A DNA stretch of 64,000 nucleotides from Omphiscola glabra (lineage: Eukaryota; Mollusca; Gastropoda; Lymnaeidae): positions 16,264,863-16,328,862 of the forward strand of contig OZ024797.1 in NCBI GenBank assembly GCA_964017045.1, in the 5' to 3' direction. Below the pieces are notes generated by a model. It did no database searches, was not told the origin of the DNA, and worked only from the letters and a program-made list of their open reading frames with translations. This document shows, piece by piece, positions 45,157 through 58,600 of this stretch (its first letter is position 1; each line of letters opens with the position of its first letter). The position numbers and the translations under genes are program-made.

Positions 45157-47320
45157 GAACTAGTGTGTGATTTTGTAGTGAATTTTCTCAGTGGTGGTTG
45201 AAATTTGATGTCAGGCGGGTGGTCATTAATGTATAAAAAATTTATCAAAGTATTCCAGGATATTTTTTTTTCTATGATGTGTGTAACATCTATTCTCATT
45301 TTGATGAATATAGAAAACAATGATTTATTTATGTTGGTAAATGAAATATTTGAGATTGCACATTGCATGGTACCTCTCTAGCTCATGTTCATCGACTGGC
45401 CGACCTCTTGCCTGATAACCTACTGGCAGTGTGGCAGGCTTAAAACAAAATCCTTTCAATACTTTCTTTTTGACTGATCCCACTTGGTCAAATGTGTGTT
45501 TGGAATGTAGCAATTAGATTTTTTTCTATATTAAAATCTATTATTTTGATATGTATTTATTTAAAATTCTGAATAGGCTATATTTTACAAAAGAGAGATT
45601 AATGGAGCTTGTGGGATAAACATTTGATTAGATTTATTTATTTCAAAATGTAAAATATTCCAGATATTCAAGATGTTTTCTATAAAAACCATGTGTGAAG
45701 AACAAGTTGATTTGAGTATGGTACAAAAATGTTTGGTGAACTTGCCCACATTTTTAGGTCATATACAGCAATTCCTAGGGTCATTTTCATTTGTAAAAAT
45801 TTTTCTCTCAGTTCCTCTAGGTGTGCATGCATCAAGCATACGTTACTATTAATATTTACCATATATTAATCTCATGATGTATTATGTTTTGTTTAGTAAG
45901 AAGGGGCTATTTTGGAGCTGTCCTATGCCAAAGAATTCTCACCTGGCATGGCATAAATATTTTAACATATTAACAGTTCCTGCTGGCCAGAGAGAGAATA
46001 TTGACCTTTTTAATTATTTATTTTACACTTTAAGAGTTTTCCTTTAAAAAATATTTTTTACAATGAGTGCAGGAAGATATTATCCATAAAATCAATGTAT
46101 GTAGCAATAATATATTCACATTTTGTAATACTAATTAATTATATATGCACACCCTTTGAAAAAATTTGTTAATTTTCTTAAACATTTGATTAAAGGATCT
46201 TTAAGTTTTCTTTCAGTAATTACTTTTAAATCTGTTTTTAAAAAAAATCAAAGGGGGGGGAAGAAAGAGAATTAGGTTATGTGAATAGTTGTCAAAATTG
46301 TAATATGAGTAAAATTCTAGTTTGGTCCATGTACCTGCACCAAATACATGGTTAGTTTTTGACAGGCTTAAAGAAAAACTTTCATGTTTGCTTTGAAATT
46401 TTAGTCTGTCAAGTTCTGGCATTTAGTCTTTGAGAAGATATTGTCAATGACTGGCTGGGCGTGTACAAAGTAACATATTTTTTATCAAAGTTTCTTGCAA
46501 TGCCTGTTTTTTGTCAGTTCTCAGCTGTATATGAAAACCCAGTAATATTGCTATCAATATGAGGGTTGTACATAATAACATGTGTGGAGGTCACATGCTT
46601 GGCAGCTTTCTTACATTATTTAGTGTTTTTGTAGAAATGTAAACTGAGGTCAGAATTTACTGTAATTTTTATCAGTATGCTAAGTTACTTAATGTAGTAA
46701 GCCGCTGGATGATGAAGCATATTGTTTAAAAAATTTAGCCAAAAATGATGTATCTTTTTTTTGTGCAAGTAGCTTTAACTTTAAGTGGGTTTGCCAGTTT
46801 TGAGTAAACAAGATTTTAAAGAGTTAAATCTTTTAAGTCAAAATTAAAATTTTGCGATTTCATGAAAAAGATCATTTTCTAAATTTATTAGCTTGACTTT
46901 TGTGAACATTTGTTTACATGTAATTAAAAATATATTCATATGTCTAGTGGTTAAAAATAATTGTTTAAAAAAAATTATGCAACAATTTTAGAATATTGAT
47001 GTATATTTGATGAAATCTTTTAAATTTTGACCAAAGGTTTGTGTAATACATAGATATATATTAAATGGAGTTGTTTAGGTTTACTGTTTTTGTTAAGCAA
47101 AAGACTTGTTCCAGTAACAAGCAAAAGACTTGTTCCAGTAACACGGTCCAACATGCTAGTAATACAGTCCCACTCCTATTGTTTTTTTCCCCTTTGGTTC
47201 TAAAGCTCAAAATTTAGTTTAATTTTTTTAACAGGAAATGGCTTCACTTTAAATAAATTCTTGTATTCTCACTGCCAATTTTTTGTTTTTAATAAACTTG
47301 CTAAACTTTTAATGTAGGCT
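45157..47320 (+). other. Probable MAX 3' UTR
   Basis: No coding signal beyond the stop at 45156. AATAAA hexamers at 47252-47257 and 47291-47296 are candidate polyadenylation signals. A 22-bp direct duplication (aaaagacttgttccagtaac) is at 47098-47145. Confidence 0.45.
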
Positions 47321-47324
47321 TTAG

Positions 47325-47512
47325 TATATATGTATGTGTGTGTGTATATATATATAAGTGTGTGTGTGTATACACACACATATACAAACTATATACACAT
47401 AAATACACTCACAATGTGCACACTAATATATTATAGTTATAGAATGCAGTTACAATATATATATATATTATATATATGTGTGTATATAAATATCTACATA
47501 TATATATATCTA
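47325..47512. repeat. TG/TA microsatellite tract
   Basis: Interrupted tgtg, tata and caca tracts, partly self-complementary. It lies between the convergent MAX and FNTB genes. Confidence 0.9.
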
Positions 47513-49695
47513 CAAACAATGGTTTGTTAAATGTCTCAATTTTTAATTGTCAAAATTTGATTTCACAATTGTGTAAGGAAACATGCAGCAAAAGAAAGTT
47601 TGAAATCAAACAGCCTCTGTAAACATTCATTCATGTAGAATGCAACAGATTACAACAAAGAAAGTGTTTCAAAATGTACCAATTTCATAATCTAGTGTCC
47701 TTCATAAAACCACCTTTTCACCACAACTTGACAAATTTGGAAACACAATCACAAAAGGAAAACAACTATATTGAGAACTTTTGAAATCTTTGAATAATTT
47801 GGATGATTTACAAGAATAGGATTTGATTGTAACAGTTTAAAAAGTCTAAAGAAATGGTGAAAGTGAAAATAAACATTTCTGCAATCCATACTAACTTATT
47901 CATTCCAAATTTATATAGAACTTAAACGCTAGAAAAAAAATCTTCCATTAAAAAATGCCAGGGACACCTACAGTAAGTAAATGAATAAAAATTTGTTTTC
48001 AGCAAAAATGTATTAAGAACATTATCATGGTTGTTATCAGTTTTTTCCCCAAAGTGTGTACGAGTACCTTGTGTATTGTTCCAATTAAACCCCTTGGTCA
48101 ACAAGCCAATCTTTCAAATGTTGATAGATCAACTTAAGTAAATAGTGGTATTAAAATTATAATAGGCTATATTTTAAAGCATCTTTTTTTTTTAAAACCA
48201 AAGATAGGACAAGGGAAATTACAAAACATTAACTAACAATCTTATCAAAGAAATGGTCATAGTAAAATTTAATTATTACTTCAAATCGACATTTTTGATT
48301 GGTGAAAAAACAAGTTCTTAATAATATTTCCATCGCAGAGAATTCTGGTATTATATACTTTTTTGTGATATGTTGAAACTTAAAAAATTGTTAGATCATT
48401 CTTGATCTTTCAATAATAATATAGGTAATAAAAGATTACAATTGCGCTAATAACTCAATAATTCCTCACATTTTCAGCAAATAAAATGATTGAATCCAGT
48501 GATTTTTCAAAAAATGTATTTTAGTAACACCTTTTTTTCCCCCCTCCTTTTGATTTGATCACATTGCAAAATTTAAAAAAAAATATTGTTTTACTTTCCC
48601 AGATTAAATTTTGTTACTTGCACTTGCAGAAATTCAAATGCATTTAATTGTATTAAATCAAGAAATTTATTAATGTTTTCCACATGTTATTTACATATCT
48701 GGTATTAAATGCAAACCAACTTCTTTTGTAAAAGAAATGCACATTTTGGGGGAAAAACAACTCTTGTTCCGAATAATTTTTACAGATAGAATTAGAAGTC
48801 CCTTTTTTTTCTTCACATAATTCAGTTTCGATAATTGAAATTATTTTAGAAATAATTATTGTACTTTGGGAAAACTTATTTTCACTTTAAGTAGAAATTA
48901 TAACACAAACCAGTGGGCTACTTATTGTTTACACCAGGAACAAATGTTGGCTTGTAGGATGACTGGGGCACACAAAAGTGGCAAAATTTACATTTGTGTT
49001 TTCATCAAATTTTATTTTAGTATTTTTAATGGGACTGCCATTTTTCTTGTTTAAGAGGATTAAAGCAATATTTTTTAAAAAAGCATCATTTTAGGAAAAT
49101 TAAGCTTTTAAATTCCAAGATTTTTACTTAAAAATTGAATTATTTTTACCTTTGTTATAGGATTCCAAGAGACATTTACAAAGTATTAAATAAAAGTGTT
49201 CTGATTAAATTAATTCATCTTTGTCAAGAAATTAAAAAAAAAAAAATTATACAGAGTAGCAGTGAAATTTATGTTAAGTGGGATAAAGTGAAACTTCCAA
49301 ATACAATTACTAATAAAGGGAGGGAAAAAAATCCAATAATCCTAATCCTAATTACAATAAAATAAGTTAATAATACTGATAGAAATAGTGTTTCTCAAAG
49401 CATTACAACTTTTAACTTGAATCAGAATCTGAAACTTACATTGTAATTTACAGAAAAAAGGGTAATTATTTTAAAGTTAAGTCATTTACAGTTCACATTA
49501 GTTAAAACAACAAATTTTGTAGACATTGAAAATGTATTAAAATTTTAATACTTGAAACATTCAGTCCATTCAAGTGGTACATTGCAGAATTTTAAAGTAA
49601 TGATACATTTGTAATGAAACTCTCACAACATTTTAATTTAACATATTCTAGCAATGATGAAACTGAATTTCTAGATAACCAAAAGAACTTGTTCA
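47513..49695 (-). other. Probable FNTB 3' UTR and convergent spacer
   Basis: No gene recognised. Minus-strand AATAAA candidates (tttatt on plus) are at 49011-49016 and 48666-48671. Confidence 0.4.
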
Positions 49696-52600
49696 CTAGG
49701 ATGTGTGGGACTCATTCTCACAGGGAAGTTTCATGCTGCCAAAGTGCTTTTGAGCCATCATCACTGAATCCAAACTGATGTTATACACTGGCTGAACTGG
49801 TCTCTGGTAATTTAGGAAATATGGAGTACAAAGTAAGGGAAACTTAAAAAAAAAAAACACCTCAAAATAACAGCAAATAACCTTCAGCTAACAACAAAAA
49901 TAGGAACTAATTTATTAGTTGAGATGGAATCAAAGAATAGCATGCAACTCACTAGCATTATTTAAATTATATGGAATCTTTTCATGGCACTATTTACATT
50001 ACCGCTTTATTGAATCTTTTCATGGCATATTTTACATTACATAGAATTTTTTCATGGCACTATTTACATTACCGCCTTATTGAATCTTTTCATTACACCA
50101 TTTACATTACCGCTTTATTGAATCTCTTCATTGCACTAATACATTACCGCTTTATTGAATCTTTTCATTGCACTATTTACATTACCACTTTATTGAATCT
50201 GTTCAAAGAATATTTTACATTATATAGAATCTTTTCATTGCACCATTTACATTACACGTATATAGAAAATTTCAATGCACTATTTAAATTATACAGAATT
50301 TTTTATAGCAATATTTACATTATATAGAATCTTTTATTTGCACTATTTACATTACAGCTTTATAGAATTTTTTCATAGCATTATTTACAATATATAGAAA
50401 CTTTTTATTTTTAAAAATTGTCAACACTTACATGATCTCTATTTTAAGAAATATATCAAACAGATAAACACAAATGCAATTCTTAATTAAGTTTTGTATG
50501 GCTCTGTAGCTTAGATGTTAGTGAGACCAAAGGAGTGGGTCTTTTATTTACAACATTATGTAATTCAAGTAAATGATAAAGATAATTACCAGGTTGTTTT
50601 GTGGATTCCCTAAAATGATATCATTGGATAAAGATCCACCAACAAAATGCTGAGCAACAGATAATCCACTAAGACAATAACATGTATGGTAATGGTCCCT
50701 TGCTCTGGAAAATATACAAGCAGCACTTTTCATCACTATTTAAACAAGAGTTAAACAAATTTAAATAACTAGTTCAGATAATGTCTTAAAAGAAGTCTTT
50801 AAATATAAAGTTAAGATCAAAGAATGTAATTGCCAGTCTTAGCAATAAATATGCATTTGTTATTCCTTTAATTTAAACTGTTAATTCTATGGAAATTACT
50901 CAGTTTGTAGTGCTTACTTTCCAGGTTTGTCAATAAGACCTCCATGTACATGTTGACAACAGATTAAAATGTACTCTTGAAGGGCCTCTTGGTTAAACAT
51001 CCATCTCTCAGCACTAAGACTTTGGTCATCATCTACAGCAGATTAAAAAAAACTGATTGCATATATTTTTTAAAGCTTTGGAATGGTAATATTTTTATCT
51101 TCAGTTGCTAGTTTTTTATTTAAAAAAAAAAAAAGGGGGGGGGGGGGGCGTGTCTAATAATAATGCCAAACTCTTACCATCAGTGCACATAATCATATGA
51201 ATGATAGGGAATGTGGCTCCTTGCCAAAAAGAGTAGCATCCATCCACCAATTTGTTAGTCCTGCCCTGGAAACCTCCTTCTAATTGAGTCTGGCGATTAG
51301 CTGTCCACCGCTGTCAAAAAAAAATAAAATCATTTAGTAGCAAATTCTTTAAGCAATTAATTGGACTGCAGAAATGCTGGCCCATTCCTAGATATTATTT
51401 TTTTAAAAAATTATTTAAAACTAATTTAAAACTTTCTCGAAGATGCATGTTGATTCTTCAGAATATAAAGGCAAATTTTTAAAAAATATAGCAAATGTTT
51501 AATCATAACTGATTTTTTAAAAGTGTTAGCTAATGTCAAAAAGCTGCCACATTTAAGTTATTAATCGATCTGATGGTTCTAGGAAGATGTACCCAATGTT
51601 TTGTCTTTACAATTAAGCTAGAACAATTTTATAGAATATTGAAATGTCATTTCACTATATTTTGATGTTGAAGGAAAGTTACATTTGTTTAACTTTAAAA
51701 TTGAGTCATAATTTTATTTTAAATTGTTTGCTATTTGATATCAATAAACTGTATACAATTTTTTATAGGTAATCATATATTCAGGAAATGATTGATTGAA
51801 GTTGTCAAGACAGCATTATTGGAACAGAGAATCGTTTCAGTTAAACAATATAACATTACTTTATAATTCACAAATAGGGTCTGATGATTTTGGCAATGTC
51901 TAAAATCTGTTTTCCAACAGAAACATGTTTTCCCTTACCAAAAGGGACCTCAGATCACAACGCTCTGTGTGACCAAGAAGAACAAGGGCAGCTATTCCAC
52001 AAAATGTATAACCTCCATGTGCTTCTAGACCTGGATATCCTGCAAAGCCACCTTCATATGTCTGACACCTAGGATCATAATCAAGATTTGTAGAAAAAAT
52101 TATTGGAAAGAAAAAGAAATTATTTAAATTTCATAACATATTCTAAAATTTAGAAAACAAAGCATTGTATACAAGTGTCATGAAGATACACAATTAATAT
52201 TAGAATGTAAAGAAAACTGTTTTGAAATTTTGAGTTGACATCACAGTTCTATGAAATGCCTTAGACCAGGGGTCGGCAACCTTTTTTGTGCAAAGACCTG
52301 AATGTAAATTATTATTTTCTTATTATATTTTTTAATGAAAATTTTTTAAAAATATGTCTCAGAATACGGTATACCGTAGGCTTCAACAATTCACTTCGAG
52401 TTAAGTTAAAAAATAAGCCAGCATGATTGATTCCAAGGCTTTTACAGGTAATCATTGACAATTTGTACATTTAACGAAAACATTAATGGAGTTCCTGGAA
52501 GGTCGTAAGGGTAGCATTTCAGCGGGCTGCATTACCCAGCACTACCTTAGACTGTTTCTAATAATTAGTACAATCTTAAACAGACATAACTACCTTGTGA

Positions 52601-55600
52601 TAAATTCAGCAGTGTTTAGTGTTAATTCTTTGGTCATAATGTTGGTCAGCCTTGCAACACTTAGAGCACAGTACACACCTCTACCATAAAAATCAATGTC
52701 AAAGAAAATCAATTAAAAAATTTTATTTCAAAATATTTTAATTTAACTAATGTGAGGAATTTCATAAACTGAATAAAAGTTAGTTACAATCCATTATATT
52801 TAAGTGCAACTTTTAATTAGTAATTTCTTAAAACAGCAATGGCTGATCACTAACCTGATATCAACCTCTCCATCTTCATGCATCTTGAATGCACCTTCGC
52901 TTGTTTTCATTCTCATCAAAAACTTGTAAAGTTTTTCTCTGACAAATAAAAATGCAATAGCACAACAACAAAAAAAATGAAATATTAACATTTTAAAATT
53001 GAACACTAAATTATTTTCATTTAAAAATTCTTACTAATTAAAAGTATTCATATTTTTAACATGTTTCTTTATTAGGTGTGTCTCAGTCTTTTGATACATT
53101 GTGAAAACAATTATTTCTTATGTGAGCAGAGGCAATGAATGTCTAAATAAATTTGAAAGTCCTCTTTTACTTCTTCTTATTTTTTAAATAGAAACTGAAG
53201 GTATCGGTACACTACTTTTGACAGTTCTAGGGTAAAGTTTTACTAATCATATTGATTGCATCTCAATATTTTAAGCTGAAATTACTATCTAGTCTTGCGC
53301 TTATATTATTATAATTTTTAGAAACTCAAAAAGCTCAATATCTTCTGACTTAGCTTCCTTAAATTAATTTTAAAAAATTAATCTTACCTGTCGAGAACAT
53401 CAAAAGCCTTTTCGGTTATATTTGCGAGAATGCATAGAGCATTTACTGCTGCATATGTTGGGGCTAAATGAGGAAACTGCATTGGCCCTCCTATGAATAT
53501 ATCAGATTGAAAATGTTACTCTGACAACTTGAAAATACACTTGTAATAAAAAATCCTATTAAAACAAGGCTGGCTATATTCTTGTTAAATGCATTGAATT
53601 TTATAATTAAATTTAATGCTTATGAGAATGTGTTTAAATTACTGAACTGTTCCTTCCTTCCTCAGCAGTGAAATACAAACAGAACCATAAAAAGTCAACT
53701 ATTTGCTAATTTGACATAAATGTTAAAAGCACAGATTTATACCTCCAAATCCTCCCTCTGGATTTTGACATTTTCCAAGAAATTTGGCTATTCTGAAAAA
53801 AAAGATTCAAAGAAGCCCCATATTATGTATACTTTTATTGACAACTATAATTTTTAAATGTAAATTTTCAGTGGTTTTTATACTTATACTGCTTCTGACA
53901 TTACAAGAGCTGAAGGACAGTTAACAATTTTGAAATAAGAAATCAAATATGAAAACGACAACCAGTGTTCTGTTTTTTTGTCACACAACGTGGTCAAATA
54001 GTGTATCTCCACCTATACTAAATTCAAATTAAGTTATCTAAATGTATATTTAAAAAAAATTAAACAACTGAGAGTTCTTTTGAAACAACCTTTTGTCTTA
54101 CATAAAAAAAAAAAAATTAAAAAAAACACTTTTGCCAACTATCAGTGATACCGGTACTTTAAAAATTTGAGTGTAAATACAGTGTGCACCAAAACTAACA
54201 GTACTGAAACTCTGGCACCTTGAAAGCTATGTATGTTTATTAATGGTGCCTCATTCCAGCCACCGTGTTCCCAGTTGTGAAAACAAAATGTTAGGCAGTT
54301 GATATTGGAAATGGGTCGCTTGATGGAGGAAAAGAGTATTCATAGTTAAGTATCATTTTCCCTCCCTCGAGAGACCTATTTCCCAGTATAACTGCTCAAA
54401 ATATTATCGTTTTCACTACTAGAAGTACGGCAGCTGGAGCTAAGCACCGTTAACAAACACATATATGCATTTAAGAAGTGGTAGTTTCAGTGCTGTTACT
54501 TTGGGCGCATAATGTATAAAATTTTCACTCATGCCTAAAACTAAATAAATGGGGGTAAGTATTTATAAATGTAAGCGATTTAACTAAAAAAAATTTAAAT
54601 GGTAAAAATTATTATTAGTTGTAAAATGCAATGGACAATAAGCCTCAAAATAAACAATGGCTGACATTCTCAGTGAAGTCAAAACAATTATTCACTGCGA
54701 GCTGAAAATCTATTGACTGATTGGTCTTACATTTACATCATAATGTAAATATTTTTACAGCTAATAATCTTTGGCATGCAAATCAGTGCAGAAAAGACAA
54801 AAATGATGACAAATAGAACCACTGGCATCACCACTGAAATTAAGGTCGGTGAGGAAAGATTAGAGATAGTTGGCAGTTTCAAGTACCTAGGAGCAATAGT
54901 TTCGGAAGAAGGCTCTAAGCCCGAATTGATGGCCAGCATTGCGGAGAAAACAACAGCACTAAAGAGGCTCAAGAAAATATGGAACGAAAAAAATATAGCT
55001 CCCAGCACCAAAATCAGGCTGATGCGCTCATTAATCCTCTCCATTTTCTTATATGCCTGTGAGTCCTGGACATTAACAGCAGAACTTGAAAAGAAAATAA
55101 AGGCGATGGAGATGAGATGTTTCAGAGGCATTCTTGGCATCTGCTATAGAGACCATATCACCAATGAACAAGTAAAAGAAAGGATTCGTCAAGCAACTGG
55201 GCAGTACGATGACCTCCTGGTGTCTGTAAAAAAGCGCAAACTTGAATGGTATGGCCACGTGACCAGGAAACAAGGGCTCGCCAAAGAAATATTGCAGAGC
55301 ACAACTAGAGGAGGAAGAAGAAGAGGAAGACAGAGAAAACGATGGGAAGATAACATGAAAGAATGGACGGGATTACAACTAGGCGATGCTATGCATAGGG
55401 CATGAGACCAAGAGGAATGGAGAAGAATAGTTTTTATGTCATCTGTGGCGCCTCAACGGTCGAAAGACTACGGGACATGATGATGATGAATCTTATAAAT
55501 GTTTCAATACTAACTGTAATGCTCTTTCCTCTGTTATTGGTACTTCCAACAACTCCAAACTGTGCAGTATCCAATAGCAGAGCCATGGACGACTGGAGTC

Positions 55601-58600
55601 TAAACACTGCAAAGTTAATCGATTTTTACTATATTAGAAAATCTGAATTTCTTTATTATTTGTAAATTATTTTTCACTTTAATATCAATTGTTACAATTA
55701 CCTGTATTCATTACAAATTCAAACATTTAAAAAAAAGTATTTTATTTTCACAATTATAATCAAGATGTTCATTGTTTTTCCCCATTCATAAATTTTTTTT
55801 TTATTCCTAATTTTAAGACAGTAAAATATTATTTAAAATTCTGCCCATTTTTAATGACATTTATTATATTTTCAGAAGATTTTAAACACTTCATTAATGA
55901 ATATTTTATATAATTATTATCTACCGTACCTCATATGAAGAGGATAAACCATGAAGTCCTTTAATGAGAAATTGCTCATGAGTCTCTCTTTCCAGGAAAG
56001 GAACACTATAAATTAAATGGTAATGTTTAAAACTGCCATAAATTATATTAGAGTAAGGGAAAAAAATAATAGTAACCTTTGGACACTTTGGTAAGTTTTT
56101 TGGTAGCAAAAATACAATGGCACATCTGATTTTCATTATATTTAGGCACTGAAATTGTTCAAGGCGCCAGTGTTCATTGACCAAGTGCATTACATAATGG
56201 CCAAAAACTATTTTAAAACTATTTTTTAAAAATCTAATATCATAGTCATTAAACATTTTTAAACAATGTCAATATATTATTAAAGATTTTAAACCTTTTT
56301 ATGTTATGCTTGTACACATTTCATTTAGACACATTAATAAATTGTTTTGATAAAAAACTAAAATGTTAATCTAATTATTTGAAGGCAGTAAAATTACTTA
56401 CTCTGGAAAGACATCAAGTGAGGTTTTAAAGTGATTGTAACATTTTATAACACTTTCTTCAACTTGTTTCTGAAATTATAAAACAGTTTACAAGAAACTC
56501 AATATCTAAATCTGTGTTATGAATCTATTAATGATCTTTCCATAAGCCCATGAAATGGTATATTAATTGCACTATTTATTTTTTGTTATTCATAGAACAA
56601 TAAATTTTGAACATATGTTTTTTCTTTTTTGGGAAATTTAGCCTGAGTATTTGATTTTTGCCTTCTATACAAAAAGCTGGGAGTTTTAGAAAATATATCA
56701 ACAACAGAAACGTGCCTACTTCAAACTGTAGTACTTTAAATGAAATGACAATTAACTTGACACAGCAAGAAGCGAGAGGCTTGCAAAGAAAAGAGAGAGG
56801 TTGCGGGTACCTGTTCCATTTATGGCAAACCCGCTCGTTGCTGAATAGGCTTTCATGCGTTCTTACACATTGATTTTATTTTAAAACCCAGAATCCGTAT
56901 TTGAATTAACTGAACTGGCGAATCTGGAGCGAGAGAAAATAAAAACTCGCGAATCCGGCGCTGAAAAATATTTAGCCCCACAAATCCGGAATAGTGGCAC
57001 CACGCACATGCCTTGTGTTGTTAGCAGGGCCGGCCCTAACAACTGCGGGGCCCTATGCGAAATGGATCCTTATCCCTACCAGTCTGGGTAGGGATAAGGA
57101 TAATAAGTGAAAATTAAGATTTTGTATTAGAAAATAAATTCTTCTTTGCATATTATTCATTCTTTAGTAAATAGAATGATCTGCATTTGCATGCGCTTGT
57201 CGCTTAGGGATGAATCTGTACGTTTTGAGCAAGTGTTTGTGAAAAATTTTTTTTTTATCTTACCCCTACTACGGGTGAGATGAAACAATCGTTTGGGTAG
57301 ACGAATCATGAGTGGTCTGGGAATTTTTCTCAAATCAAAGTGGGAGGGTCCCTGAAACTGTTTTTTGGTACAACTTTTGCTTTAATCATTTCTTTGTATT
57401 TAGGTATTTTTTCTTTTCTTTTCTTGCTTATAGTTTATTTTCTGTAAATTAATTAGATAAAGAACCTTCATATAAAATGGAGTTATGTCCCTTTGCTTGG
57501 TTGCTGGGAGTAGACAAGGCTGAATAGGCTTGGACTGTAAAGGGTTAAGAACGGTGACTGTGTCATCTTACCCCAAGTTCCCCTAAATGAAGAGCTTAGA
57601 GATAAAGCACCCGAGCAGCTACAATTTTTTTCAATTTTATTTACTTGTAATCACTTGAAACAACGACGTAATAGATTAAAAAACACTGTAAAAACATAAA
57701 AACAGAATAAGCCCGCTGACCTATACATGATTATAAGTTATAATGGTTTAATGTAATAATTTACACCCAGAATTAGCGCGGGGCCTATGAAAGTGTGGGG
57801 CCCACTGCGTAGGTTGCAGTGGCCTAAGGCTGGCCCTGGTTGTTAGCAACATGTATGTACATTTTTATAGCATGCCGAGAAAATCTCATTGACATTAGGT
57901 TACTGAAAATATAGAGATGGAGTATGCCTACCCTTAAACTTTAAAGGAACAAAGCAACCCTTAATACTTTGATTGAATATAAAATTAAAAGCAAAGGATA
58001 ATATCAAAGGAATATTATTATTTAAAAACGGTTTAAAATGGTACCTAATGATTTATTTGCTTTTAGATCAGATACTTGACTTGCTCTAACTGAAATTAGT
58101 AACTACAGAAGTCCAGTGGTCGGCCACTCATAGCTCCAATTGCAAATAGGGCTCTTAGAGGGAATGAATGCATTTTTTTTCTAATCTATTATGACATTTA
58201 AATAATCCTCCCCTATCTATGGGTCCTAAAATATTGTCTTAGCAGATGTAATTTGCTAAACTTCTGTGCTAGACCAAAGTCAGTAAAAAAAGTGCCACAA
58301 GCCAAGGTATCTAAAAAAAATAACACTAGGACAAGACTATTATTCTTCTGCTTCTTATACCTTTTTACTCTGTCTGGGGCATATGCAGTCCACAAGAATT
58401 TTCCATTCATCACAGTCCTGTGCTTTCCTTTCCAGTTGCTTCCAGGTGTATCCCATATTTTGTGTGTCTGCCTCTAGCTCACGTCTCCATGTGTTCTTTG
58501 GTCTTCCTCTCTTTCTTTTTCCCGGTGGATTCCATGTTAGGGATTGTCTGGTGATGCTATCTGGGTTTTTTGGAGAGTATGTCCAATCCACCTCCACCTT

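Noticed and set aside
50507..50560. tRNA-like ggctctgtagcttagatg motif
   Set aside because: The A-box resemblance is fair, but no B-box or acceptor stem follows; could be a SINE scrap.
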